The notes beneath the pieces were generated by a model, which did not search any database, was not told the origin of the DNA, and was given only the letters and a program-made list of their open reading frames with translations. Shown piece by piece: positions 27,455 to 35,255 of a stretch of DNA of 35,255 nt (the first letter of the stretch is position 1; every line of letters begins with the position of its first letter). The position numbers were made by a program, and so were the translations under genes. Source of the stretch: Hyphomicrobiaceae bacterium (GTDB taxonomy: Bacteria > Pseudomonadota > Alphaproteobacteria > Rhizobiales > Hyphomicrobiaceae); NCBI GenBank assembly GCA_025350265.1, contig JANXYD010000295.1:1-35255 (forward strand). Direction: 5' to 3'.

Positions 27455-28663
27455 GTGCTGAAAACCGATAGTTTTGCGCCGCCCGTCGTTTCTGCGCGTT
27501 TCCTGATCCCGTTCGTTGGGCTGATGCTGGGGCTGAATGCCTTTGCCAACGACAGCCTGTTGCCGGCGTTCTTCGGCATCGCCGCCGACCTCGCCACATC
27601 CATCGACCGCGTGCAGACGCTGGTGCCGATCTTCCTGATCGCGGCCGGTTGCGGACAATTGGTGTGCGGCCCGCTGTCCGACCGCTTCGGCCGACGCCCG
27701 TTACTGGCTGTGGGCTTGGGGGTGTTCTTCTGCGGCACGCTGCTGTGCGCGGCTTCCGAAACCATCTTGGTGCTGCAGTCAGGCCGCATGGTGCAGGGCT
27801 TCGGCAGCGCCTGCCTCGTGGTCACCGGGCGGGCGGCGTTGCGCGATACACAATCGGGCGTCGACCTCGCCCGCGCGATGGCGTTGACGTCGGTTTTCTT
27901 CGCTATCGGCCCCATCCTGGCACCGATGACCGGGGTCATGCTGATGTCTGTCGGCGGCTGGCGCGCGGTGTTCGGCGGTATCGGAGCGGTCATTCTCGGG
28001 TTGGCCTTAGCCGCCCTCATCGGCTTTCACGAAACACATTTGCAACGCGATCGCAACGGACTGGCCGTGTCACGGCTGGTGTCGTCGGCAACGCGCATCT
28101 TCTCCAACCAGCAATCGCGCAGCTTTCTCGCCATCGCCGCCGTGATGCAGTTCGGCATTATATCCATCGTCTCCAACAGCCCACGGCTGTTCAAATCCCA
28201 GTTCGACATCGAGGGGGCGACGTATGCGCTGATGTTTGCCTGTTCGGCGTCGGGCATCGTCGTCGGGCAGGTCGTCAACCATCGGCTGATCGACAAGTTC
28301 GGCGTGCTGACCGCGACCCGCATTGCGGCCGCCCTGCTGGCGGTTGTCGCGTCCACCATCGCCTACGCGACGGCGATGCGCTGGCAATCAGCGCCGTTGT
28401 TCCTTGCGCAGTTGACCCTGTTCAATATGGGTTTTCTGGTCGTCATGTCGAATTCGGCCAGCCTTGTGCTCGAACCTCATCGCGACATCGCGGGATTGAC
28501 GGCGTCGGTGTTCGGCTTTGCGACGCAACTCACCGGCGGCCTGCTGGCGCTCGCCACGTATTGGCTGTTCGGCGGCTCGATGTTACTTTGGTCGATCGGC
28601 CTTCTGTGCACCACCGCCGTCGTCTACGCGTCGATCACGTCGTATCAGCAGAGTGACGCCTGA
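27455..28663 (+). CDS. MFS transporter, Bcr/CflA-type multidrug efflux
   Basis: LPAFFGIAADLATSIDRVQTLVPIFLIAAGCGQLVCGPLSDRFGRRPLLAVGLGVFFCGTLLCAAS; 12-TM-like hydrophobicity; GTG start. Confidence 0.92.
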   Translation: MLKTDSFAPPVVSARFLIPFVGLMLGLNAFANDSLLPAFFGIAADLATSIDRVQTLVPIFLIAAGCGQLVCGPLSDRFGRRPLLAVGLGVFFCGTLLCAASETILVLQSGRMVQGFGSACLVVTGRAALRDTQSGVDLARAMALTSVFFAIGPILAPMTGVMLMSVGGWRAVFGGIGAVILGLALAALIGFHETHLQRDRNGLAVSRLVSSATRIFSNQQSRSFLAIAAVMQFGIISIVSNSPRLFKSQFDIEGATYALMFACSASGIVVGQVVNHRLIDKFGVLTATRIAAALLAVVASTIAYATAMRWQSAPLFLAQLTLFNMGFLVVMSNSASLVLEPHRDIAGLTASVFGFATQLTGGLLALATYWLFGGSMLLWSIGLLCTTAVVYASITSYQQSDA

Positions 28664-28678
28664 ATATGCGTGCAATGC

Positions 28679-28709
28679 AAATCACCGTCTCATTATGGGA
28701 CGGTGATTT
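28679..28709 (+). terminator. Hairpin downstream of the MFS gene, probable terminator
   Basis: aaatcaccgtc tcattatgg gacggtgattt: 11-bp perfect stem, followed by an A/T-rich stretch. Confidence 0.7.
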
Positions 28710-28841
28710 AACAATAATCCATAAATACAATTGGCACGCGTTGGCTTTGTGTTAGATTTTTGTGACCGTGTCAGCGATGACGCGGATGAGTTTTGATCAG
28801 CCGCGTGTGCGTTTGTGTGTGTTTTGGTGTCCGCGTTGAAA

Positions 28842-29249
28842 ATGTCCCGCTATCGCCAGGTTCTGCAGTTTTTTGTTGTCGCCTCGCTTGTGGCTGCGGC
28901 GGGAGCGTTGCCCGGGTTTGCGGCGCATGACGCAGCCTCGGTTCCGGCGCAGCAGGGCCCGCGCCTGGAATTACTGGTGTTTGAGACGGACGCCTGCACT
29001 TATTGCGAGATCTTCCGCCGCGACGTGGCACCCGGCTACCGTTTTGCGCCGCTCGCCGCCAGTGCGCCGCTGCGCTTCATCGACGTCGCCAAGGTCGATC
29101 TCGACCGCATCGGGCTCGCCGCCCGCGTCGATATCCTGCCGACGACAGTGCTCATGCGCGACGGTCACGAAGTCGAGCGCATCACCGGCCTGACCGCCGC
29201 CGAGACCTACTACATCCTGCTCAAGCACATGATCGCCAAGAACGAGTGA
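28842..29249 (+). CDS. Exported thioredoxin-fold protein
   Basis: Signal-like MSRYRQVLQFFVVASLVAAAGALPGFAA; LELLVFETDACTYCEIFRRDVAPGY (CxxC as CTYC); VDILPTTVLMRDGHEVERITGL (cis-Pro-like LPTTV). Confidence 0.87.
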   Translation: MSRYRQVLQFFVVASLVAAAGALPGFAAHDAASVPAQQGPRLELLVFETDACTYCEIFRRDVAPGYRFAPLAASAPLRFIDVAKVDLDRIGLAARVDILPTTVLMRDGHEVERITGLTAAETYYILLKHMIAKNE

Positions 29250-29296
29250 TCACCAAGGTCGCGTCCGACCATCGCGGCGCAGCGAGCGTCGCTACC

Positions 29297-30085
29297 CTAT
29301 CCCACCCGCCCCGTCATGACGGCCAGGGCCCACTCCGGTCGACCATTGGCGTGCGCACGCTCCGCCGCTCGCGCCCAGTCGTAGGCGACGGCGATCAGGT
29401 CCACCGTCCAAGTGCCGTTCGCATCGTCGAGTAGCGCATAACGCGCGTGCGGCGCGCCTGTCTCCGACACATGCGCCGGCGAGGTGGGATCCGAATAGGC
29501 GGGGCAGCCGACCGAGCCCGGATTGACGATCAGCGTCGCACCGAGCGTCACCACGCGCGGCTGGTGTGAATGCGCACAGAGCACCAGCGGCGGCATGCCC
29601 ACGCCGAGGCGGCACGCAATCGTGGCCTCCTCAGCCAACCTGAGCGTGCCGTCGACCACGTCCTCAAGCAGATACGCTTGATCATCGCTGGGCGTGCCAT
29701 GAAACGCAAGCACGCCCGGCAACGGCCGCAACACCGCTGGCAGTGCGGCCAGAGCGCGGCAGGCGCTCGCAGCCATTTCAACGCGCGCCAGTTTCTCCCA
29801 CCAGCTTCCGCTGGCTTGCTCCGCCGCGCTCAAAGCCGTCGACGCGTTGGCCTCGGACGCGCCCATGGTGCGCGCAAGCTTGACGAGGAGGCGGTCGTGG
29901 TTGCCGCGCACGGTTGGCAACTGCAACGCGTGTAGTCGCGCGTAGGTCTCGGCCGGCCACAGCGGACCTGAAACGCAATCGCCGAGATCGATCGTCAGAT
30001 CGGCTCCGCGCCGCGCGATATCGACCAGCACGGCGTTGAGCGCCAGCACGTTGCCATGGATATCGGCGATTGCGGCGAGCCGCAT
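29297..30085 (-). CDS. Metallophosphoesterase family protein
   Basis: MRLAAIADIHGNVLALNAVLVDI...DLTIDLGDCVSGPLWPAET...TVRGNHDRLL...LVLCAHSHQPRVVTLGATLIVNPGSVGCPAY: D-x-H, GD, GNHD and GHxH-like motifs. Confidence 0.94.
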   Translation of the reverse strand: MRLAAIADIHGNVLALNAVLVDIARRGADLTIDLGDCVSGPLWPAETYARLHALQLPTVRGNHDRLLVKLARTMGASEANASTALSAAEQASGSWWEKLARVEMAASACRALAALPAVLRPLPGVLAFHGTPSDDQAYLLEDVVDGTLRLAEEATIACRLGVGMPPLVLCAHSHQPRVVTLGATLIVNPGSVGCPAYSDPTSPAHVSETGAPHARYALLDDANGTWTVDLIAVAYDWARAAERAHANGRPEWALAVMTGRVG

Positions 30086-30088
30086 CTG

Positions 30089-30541
30089 TCACCCCTTGTG
30101 CACTTTGAGATGATTGACCGCGATCAGCCGGATTTCGCGCAAATCCTTGAGTGCGCGCTCGATATCGGTTCGCTTCTGGGCGAGTTCGTCGATGGCCAGA
30201 TCGACTTTCTCGATCAACACCTTGGCTTGTGTCACATGATTGGGATCGGCGTCGTAAAGTTCGAGCCAGTCGCGGATTTCCTCAAGGCTGAAGCCGAGGT
30301 TCTTGCCTTGCTGGATCAACTTCAGCCGCGCCCTGTCGCGCCGCGAGTAACTGCGTGCCGTGCCTTTGCGCGGCGGCGATATCAGGCCCTTCGCCTCATA
30401 GAACCGGATAGCGCGCGTCGTGACGCCGAATGCAACCGCCAACTCGCCGATCGTGAATTGCCGGTCGGGTGCATCGGGATCGAGCATCGCCGCATCGATA
30501 ACGGCTCGCTTGATCGGACGGGGCAGGTCTCTGAGGGTCAT
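30089..30541 (-). CDS. MerR family transcriptional regulator
   Basis: FTIGELAVAFGVTTRAIRFYEAKGLISPPRKGTARSYSRRDRARLKLIQQGKNLGFSLEEIRDWLELYD; an alternative start at 30574 is possible. Confidence 0.92.
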   Translation of the reverse strand: MTLRDLPRPIKRAVIDAAMLDPDAPDRQFTIGELAVAFGVTTRAIRFYEAKGLISPPRKGTARSYSRRDRARLKLIQQGKNLGFSLEEIRDWLELYDADPNHVTQAKVLIEKVDLAIDELAQKRTDIERALKDLREIRLIAVNHLKVHKG

Positions 30542-30670
30542 TGTAACTGCTGTGTTAGGCGATGCTGCCGCCACGCATTATCGGAAATCGACAGTCGTTT
30601 CAACGCTATGGCACCAGCAGCCGGCATGGTCAACTCGCGCGGCGCTACCCGCGTGACGCCATCAAAGGGT

Positions 30671-32389
30671 TCACGACGCGGGCAACTTGGCCTTTTCTTC
30701 AGCCTGCAGCTCTTTTTTCGACAGCTTGCCGATCATCGTTTTCGGCAGTTCATTGCGGAATTCGATCTCCGACGGCATCTCGATCTTTGAAAGTCGGCTT
30801 TCCAGGTGCTTGCGGATGTCGTCCACGGTGGCGGTCTGGCCGGCCTTCAGTTTGATGAACGCTTTGGGTGCTTCGCCACGATACTTGTCCTTGATGCCGA
30901 TCACCGTCACCTCTTCGACGGCCGGATGCTCGTAGATCTTTTCCTCGAGATGGCGCGGATACACCTTGAAACCGGAACAGATGATCATGTCCTTGATCCG
31001 GTCGACGATGAAGATGAAACCCTCCGCGTCCATGTAGCCGACATCGCCGGTGCGAAAGAAGTCGCCGACGAAGCTTGCTGCGGTTTCAACGGGCTGCTTG
31101 TAATACCCTTTCATCACCTGCGGGCCCTTGATGCAGATTTCGCCGGGCTGGCCCAGCGGCACCTCTTGCTCGGACTTGCCGACTTCGCGAATGGAGATGA
31201 TCGTGCCCGGCAACGGCTGGCCGATCGATCCTGCCTTGGCCGTGCCATCGAGTGGATTGACCGTCGCCCCTGGTGACGTTTCGGAAAGTCCGTAGGCTTC
31301 GACGACCCGCGCGCCAGTCAACGCCTCGAATCCTTTCTTCACCTCCGCCGGCAAAGGTGCCCCGCCCGACAGGCAGATCTTGAGCGACCTCAGATCCAGC
31401 TTATGGGCGTCCTTGTGGTTCATGATGGCGCTGAAAATGGTCGGCACGCCCGGCATGATGGTGGGCTTGGATTTGTCGATCAGCTTCATCGTGTCGTCGA
31501 GCACGAAGCGCGGCATGATGATGATTTCGTAGGCTTCCGCGACGCCGAAATTCATGATGCCGCTCATCGCAAAAACATGAAAAAACGGCAGGATTCCGAG
31601 GATTTTTTCAGCTCCCGTGCGCGTGAAATTGCGCGTCCACGCGATCGATTGATGCACGTTGATGGTCAGGTTGGCATGCGTCAGCATGGCGCCCTTCGGC
31701 GTGCCCGTGGTGCCACCCGTATATTGCAGGACTGCGACATCGTTGAGCGGGTCGATGACCACAGGCGTGTACTTGCCGTCATTGTCCATGATATCGGCTT
31801 CGCGCACGATCTTGGTGGCGTTCGGCGAGGCATCGAGGCGCGTCAATTCGCGGCCCTTGAACAGTTTGAACAACACCGACTTGGCGGCCGGCAGCAGCGC
31901 CGCAAACGACGCGACCACGCAGCGCTTCAAGGTTCCGCTGTCGAGGAGTGCCTCGACCTTGTCGAACAATACTTTCAGGTCCAGCGTCACCATCAGGTCG
32001 GTGTCGCTGTCACGCATTTGATGGCGGAGTTCCTCGACTGTATATAAAGGGTTGTAATTAACGACCGTGCCCCCGGTTTTAAGGATGGCATAGTAGAAGA
32101 TGATGAACGTCGGGCAGTTCGGTAAAAACAGGCCGACTTTGCTGCCCTTGCCGACACCGAGCGACTGCAAGCCCTTGGCAGCACGATCCACCGCGCGACC
32201 GATGTCGCCATACGTCAAGCTCCGGCCGAGAAAGCTGGTGGCGGTTTTCGTGGGGTATTTGGAGACTGTCGCGTCGAGCAGGTCAGGCACCGCCGATGGT
32301 TCGAATACCTCATTCCAATCAACGTGTTGAGGGTAGTGTGTCAGCCACGGTGAAAGTCCCGGCGTGATGGCGGTGGTGGCTATAGTCAT
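30671..32389 (-). CDS. Long-chain fatty-acid--CoA ligase (AMP-dependent synthetase/ligase)
   Basis: VAVLQYTGGTTGTPKGAMLTHANL; VVEAYGLSETSPGATVNP; GEICIKGPQVMKGYYKQP; FFRTGDVGYMDAEGFIFIVDRIKDMIICSGFKVYPRHLEEKIYEHPAVEEVTVIG; PKTMIGKLSKKEL. Confidence 0.95.
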   Translation of the reverse strand: MTIATTAITPGLSPWLTHYPQHVDWNEVFEPSAVPDLLDATVSKYPTKTATSFLGRSLTYGDIGRAVDRAAKGLQSLGVGKGSKVGLFLPNCPTFIIFYYAILKTGGTVVNYNPLYTVEELRHQMRDSDTDLMVTLDLKVLFDKVEALLDSGTLKRCVVASFAALLPAAKSVLFKLFKGRELTRLDASPNATKIVREADIMDNDGKYTPVVIDPLNDVAVLQYTGGTTGTPKGAMLTHANLTINVHQSIAWTRNFTRTGAEKILGILPFFHVFAMSGIMNFGVAEAYEIIIMPRFVLDDTMKLIDKSKPTIMPGVPTIFSAIMNHKDAHKLDLRSLKICLSGGAPLPAEVKKGFEALTGARVVEAYGLSETSPGATVNPLDGTAKAGSIGQPLPGTIISIREVGKSEQEVPLGQPGEICIKGPQVMKGYYKQPVETAASFVGDFFRTGDVGYMDAEGFIFIVDRIKDMIICSGFKVYPRHLEEKIYEHPAVEEVTVIGIKDKYRGEAPKAFIKLKAGQTATVDDIRKHLESRLSKIEMPSEIEFRNELPKTMIGKLSKKELQAEEKAKLPAS

Positions 32390-32743
32390 AGGGCTCTCCC
32401 GGGTGGCCGCATGTTTGGTTCGGCGGCCTTCCACGCAATAAAACACGCTTTGGCGGTCTGACGCCAGTCGGCACGACCAGCCTCGGCGATCTCAGTATCG
32501 AGGCAGCCTGGTCCCAGTTGGCTTTTGATGTGCCGTCGATGCGTCCCCGTTGGCTGGACTTGGCTGCCGTTTACGTATATGGCACGCCGAAGCTTGCGGC
32601 GGGAGACTGTCTGCAGTAGCACATTCGTGATCATGTAGCCGCTGCGCACCATCGAGCGCTCGGCGCTTTCATGCGGCATATCATGGAGATATGTTGCCGG
32701 GGGCGACTGGTTGATGTCACGTGTACGCCGTTTGGAGAGAGCA

Positions 32744-33004
32744 ATGGACGAAGTCGCAACCAAGATCGTCGACATCCTCAAGAAACACATGAAGGAGCCG
32801 CGCGACGATATCGGTTCCGATACGGCATTGACCGACCTCAAAATCGAATCACTCGATCTCGCGATGATCGTGTTCGACATCGAAGACAGCTTCGGCATCG
32901 AGATCCCCTATAACGCCAACGAAGGCGAAGCCGGGGATTTCAAGACCGTCGGCTCGGTGGTCGAAAAGGTCCGCAGTCTGGTCGCCGAAAAGGCCAAAGC
33001 CTGA
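32744..33004 (+). CDS. Acyl carrier protein
   Basis: MDEVATKIVDILKKHMKEPRDDIGSDTALTDLKIESLDLAMIVFDIEDSFGIEIPYNANEG...: phosphopantetheine site IESLDL in an ACP context. Confidence 0.92.
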   Translation: MDEVATKIVDILKKHMKEPRDDIGSDTALTDLKIESLDLAMIVFDIEDSFGIEIPYNANEGEAGDFKTVGSVVEKVRSLVAEKAKA

Positions 33005-33028
33005 GAGCTTCGGCACAGCACGGTCTGT

Positions 33029-33056
33029 TCGCGACGTTAATATCGCGACGTTAATG
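33029..33056. repeat. 14-bp tandem direct repeat
   Basis: tcgcgacgttaata (33029-33042) followed by tcgcgacgttaatg (33043-33056). Confidence 0.85.
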
Positions 33057-33234
33057 ACGTCTGAAGTCATTCACGGCTGAAAAGTTGCATCTTGGCAAGC
33101 CGCTTGCAGGTCGTAAGTCTGCATGTCTGAAATGGTTCATCGCGCGCTCGCCTGGGCGCTCGATGCTTTTGGGGACAGTCACCGGTCCGTGGGGCGGGCT
33201 GGGAACGTAATCGTTTTTGTGGTGGATCTGATCG

Positions 33235-34479
33235 ATGTCGAAGAGCAATGAAAAACGCCGTGTCGTCGTCACCGGCATGGGCGTTGTGACCCCGATCGGC
33301 CTCACCGTCCCGGATTTCTGGACCAGCATCAAATCGGGCACCTGCGGTGTCACGGAACTGGACGGCATTCCCGAACAAGATCTTAAAATCAAGATCGCGG
33401 CACAGATCAAATCTGTCGATCACAAGGCGCGCCTTAGGCACTGGAAGCGCGACAAGCTCGTGACCATGGGCGATCGGTATTCGTGGTTCGCCGCCATGGC
33501 CGCCGACGAAGCCGTCAAAATGAGCGGCCTCGAGGTTCCTTTTGTCGATCCCTATCGCACCGCATGCATTATCGGTTCCGGTGCCGGTGGCCTGACAACC
33601 CTCGAAACGGCTTATCGCGACCTCTTCATTCAAAACAAGAAGGCGACGCACCCACTTACCCTGCTGCGCATCATCGGCTCGTCCGGAGCCTCGCACGTGG
33701 GCATCGAATTTGGCGTCAAGGGACCGACGTTCGCAACCTGCAGTGCGTGCTCAACGGCCACCCATGCCATCGGCCTCGCCAAGGACTACATCCAGAACGG
33801 CGTGGTCGACGTCGCTATCGCCGGTGCGTCGGAAAGCGTGATCAGCTATGGCACCATGAAGGCATGGCAAGCCCTCCATGTGCTCTCGCCGGAAGGCTGC
33901 TTCCCGTTCTCCAAGAAGCGGAACGGCACGGTGCTTGGTGAAGGTGCTGGCATTCTGGTGCTGGAAAGCTACGAGCACGCCAAGGCGCGCGGTGCCACGA
34001 TCTACGCCGAGTTGAGCGGCTACGGCATGAGTTCCGACAGCAGCGATATGGTCAAGCCATCGGTCGAAGGCCCGCGCGAGGCCATGCGGATGGCACTTGC
34101 CAATGCCGGGCTTAAGACGACTGATATCGATTATCTCAATGCGCACGGCACCGCCACCGCCGACAACGACCGCAACGAGACCAAGGCGATCAAGGAGCTG
34201 TTCGGCGACTACGCCTACAAGCTGCCGGTGTCGTCGACCAAGTCGATGCACGGCCATCCGCTTGGGGCCGGCGGCGGCATCGAGGCTATCGTGTCGATCA
34301 TGGCGCTCAAGGAGGGGTACCTGCCCCCGACGATCGGCCTCGACGATCCCGATCCCGAATGTGATCTCGACTACGTGCCCAACGTCGGTCGCAAAAAGCA
34401 GTTGCGCCACGTCATGTCGAACTCGTTCGCGTTCGGCGGTCTCAACGCGGTCCTCGTGTTCAGCCCACCGCCTGGCTAG
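33235..34479 (+). CDS. Beta-ketoacyl-ACP synthase (FabF/NodE-like)
   Basis: [35 protein letters not shown] (Cys); [14 protein letters not shown] (His); [19 protein letters not shown] (His); [14 protein letters not shown]. Confidence 0.95.
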   Translation: MSKSNEKRRVVVTGMGVVTPIGLTVPDFWTSIKSGTCGVTELDGIPEQDLKIKIAAQIKSVDHKARLRHWKRDKLVTMGDRYSWFAAMAADEAVKMSGLEVPFVDPYRTACIIGSGAGGLTTLETAYRDLFIQNKKATHPLTLLRIIGSSGASHVGIEFGVKGPTFATCSACSTATHAIGLAKDYIQNGVVDVAIAGASESVISYGTMKAWQALHVLSPEGCFPFSKKRNGTVLGEGAGILVLESYEHAKARGATIYAELSGYGMSSDSSDMVKPSVEGPREAMRMALANAGLKTTDIDYLNAHGTATADNDRNETKAIKELFGDYAYKLPVSSTKSMHGHPLGAGGGIEAIVSIMALKEGYLPPTIGLDDPDPECDLDYVPNVGRKKQLRHVMSNSFAFGGLNAVLVFSPPPG

Positions 34480-34480
34480 A

Positions 34481-34576
34481 GTGCTTCCGGATAAAGTGTG
34501 AGCGGTTTTTCGTTAAGAAGCACGACAAAACAGCGTGCTAGGGTCGTTCCGCGGTTCAACTAAAACCGGAACGACC
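34481..34576. repeat. Palindromic intergenic repeat-like element plus adjacent hairpin
   Basis: gtgctt(34481)...aagcac(34518) around ccggataaagtgtgagcggtttttcgtta, followed by ggtcgttccg (34542-34551)/cggaacgacc (34567-34576). Resembles abundant intergenic repeats in Hyphomicrobiales genomes (from memory). Confidence 0.55.
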
Positions 34577-34602
34577 TGAGCTTTTTGTGGCCCGTACATA
34601 AA

Positions 34603-34629
34603 ACAAACCCCGCGCTTGGCGGGGTTTGT
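34603..34629. terminator. Strong hairpin terminator between convergent genes
   Basis: acaaaccccgc gcttg gcggggtttgt: 11-bp perfect stem with a 5-nt loop. Confidence 0.85.
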
Positions 34630-34647
34630 CGTTGCTATGCGCGCTGA

Positions 34648-34944
34648 TCACCAATTGCGATTGTGCCACTCTTTGCGACCTGCGTTATACCAGCCGAACT
34701 GTTTGCCTTCGTGATGCCAGGTGTAATCACGGCCCGGACGATCTGGCCGGCACGTCACGAAGCGCGCGCCGTTGCGATAAAACCAGCCGCCATTGAGCCA
34801 CGAACAGTCGCTGCGGATGGTCTGCACGAGATTGTGGCGGGCCGCATCCGCGTTGACAGCGAGTGAGCTCGGGCCAGCAGAAGCCGGCACTGCTGCCGAC
34901 AGCAGGCAAACTGCGACAGCCGACGACAAAAGATATTTGGTCAT
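34648..34944 (-). CDS. Small exported protein of unknown function
   Basis: 98 aa: signal peptide MTKYLLSSAVAVCLLSAAVPASAG then an aromatic-rich mature part ...CSWLNGGWFYRNGARFVTCRPDRPGRDYTWHHEGKQFGWYNAGRKEWHNRNW. Confidence 0.75.
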   Translation of the reverse strand: MTKYLLSSAVAVCLLSAAVPASAGPSSLAVNADAARHNLVQTIRSDCSWLNGGWFYRNGARFVTCRPDRPGRDYTWHHEGKQFGWYNAGRKEWHNRNW

Positions 34945-35207
34945 TGAATTCTCCGGTTACTTCACACCGGATGAACTGCACGCGCCGATAATTCGTTCCC
35001 GCTCTTCACACGCCATGTAAATTCACGACGTAAACCCGCTTGCACCACACCCGCGGCATGCGCCGGCCGTCGCGAGTTGTCGCCACCTCCCAATCGTCTG
35101 TCTTGCATTGCGATCTAGTGGCTCGCCTCGGCTAATATGACTCATGTGCAGCGACGACGAACACTGGTTCCTGCCTTATCGGGTGCAACCGATGGGGCAA
35201 GGCGATC

Positions 35208-35255
35208 ATGTCAGCGAAAAAGTTCATTGTCGAACTCGATGCAGCAGAGCGCGAA
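35208..35255 (+). mobile_element. 5' end of a probable IS630-type transposase, truncated by the window edge
   Basis: MSAKKFIVELDAAERE resembles the N-terminus of IS630-type transposases (M..KYIV.L...ER..L). Only 16 codons are visible. Confidence 0.5.

Noticed and set aside
28770-28835. GT-rich run upstream of the thioredoxin-like gene
   Set aside because: Irregular low-complexity tract, no defined repeat unit or structure; not enough to call an element.
1-35255. CRISPR array, tRNA or rRNA genes, phage defence island
   Set aside because: No regularly spaced direct repeats, no cloverleaf or rRNA-like stretches and no nuclease/helicase defence cassettes seen. The only helicase is a housekeeping-type DEAD-box RNA helicase.

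Overview
The window looks like a complete 35 kb contig from a GC-rich alphaproteobacterium, probably Hyphomicrobiales-like (inferred from gene content and codon/GC style, not verified). Most of it is ordinary chromosomal coding sequence. In order it carries: partial murE (-), a CheY-like receiver (+), a DMT/EamA transporter (-), an SDR oxidoreductase (-), a stand-alone homodimeric pyruvate dehydrogenase E1 (aceE-like, -), a five-gene branched-chain amino-acid-type ABC uptake operon (+), an Omp25-like outer-membrane beta-barrel gene interrupted by an in-frame TAG (-), an IS91-type transposase remnant (+), an amidase (+), a DEAD-box RNA helicase with a long R/G/Q/P-rich tail (+), a CaiB/BaiF-type CoA-transferase (+), a BNR-repeat protein plus a MoaD/ThiS-like protein ending in GG (+), an FAH-family protein (-) divergent from an FAD monooxygenase (+), a GlcG/HbpS-like protein (+), comEC split by an apparent 1-bp deletion (-), gltX (+), a Bcr/CflA-type MFS exporter (+), an exported thioredoxin-like protein (+), a metallophosphoesterase (-), a MerR regulator (-), a long-chain acyl-CoA ligase (-), an acyl carrier protein (+), a FabF/NodE-like ketosynthase (+), a small exported protein (-), and the first codons of a probable IS630-type transposase at the right edge. 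I see no CRISPR array, rRNA, tRNA or convincing novel multi-gene system. The observations most worth checking are the 119-bp fold-back palindrome at the left end, the two single-lesion genes (OMP and comEC), the BNR+MoaD pair, the ACP/ketosynthase/acyl-ligase neighbourhood, and alternative stems in the leader of the DEAD-box helicase.
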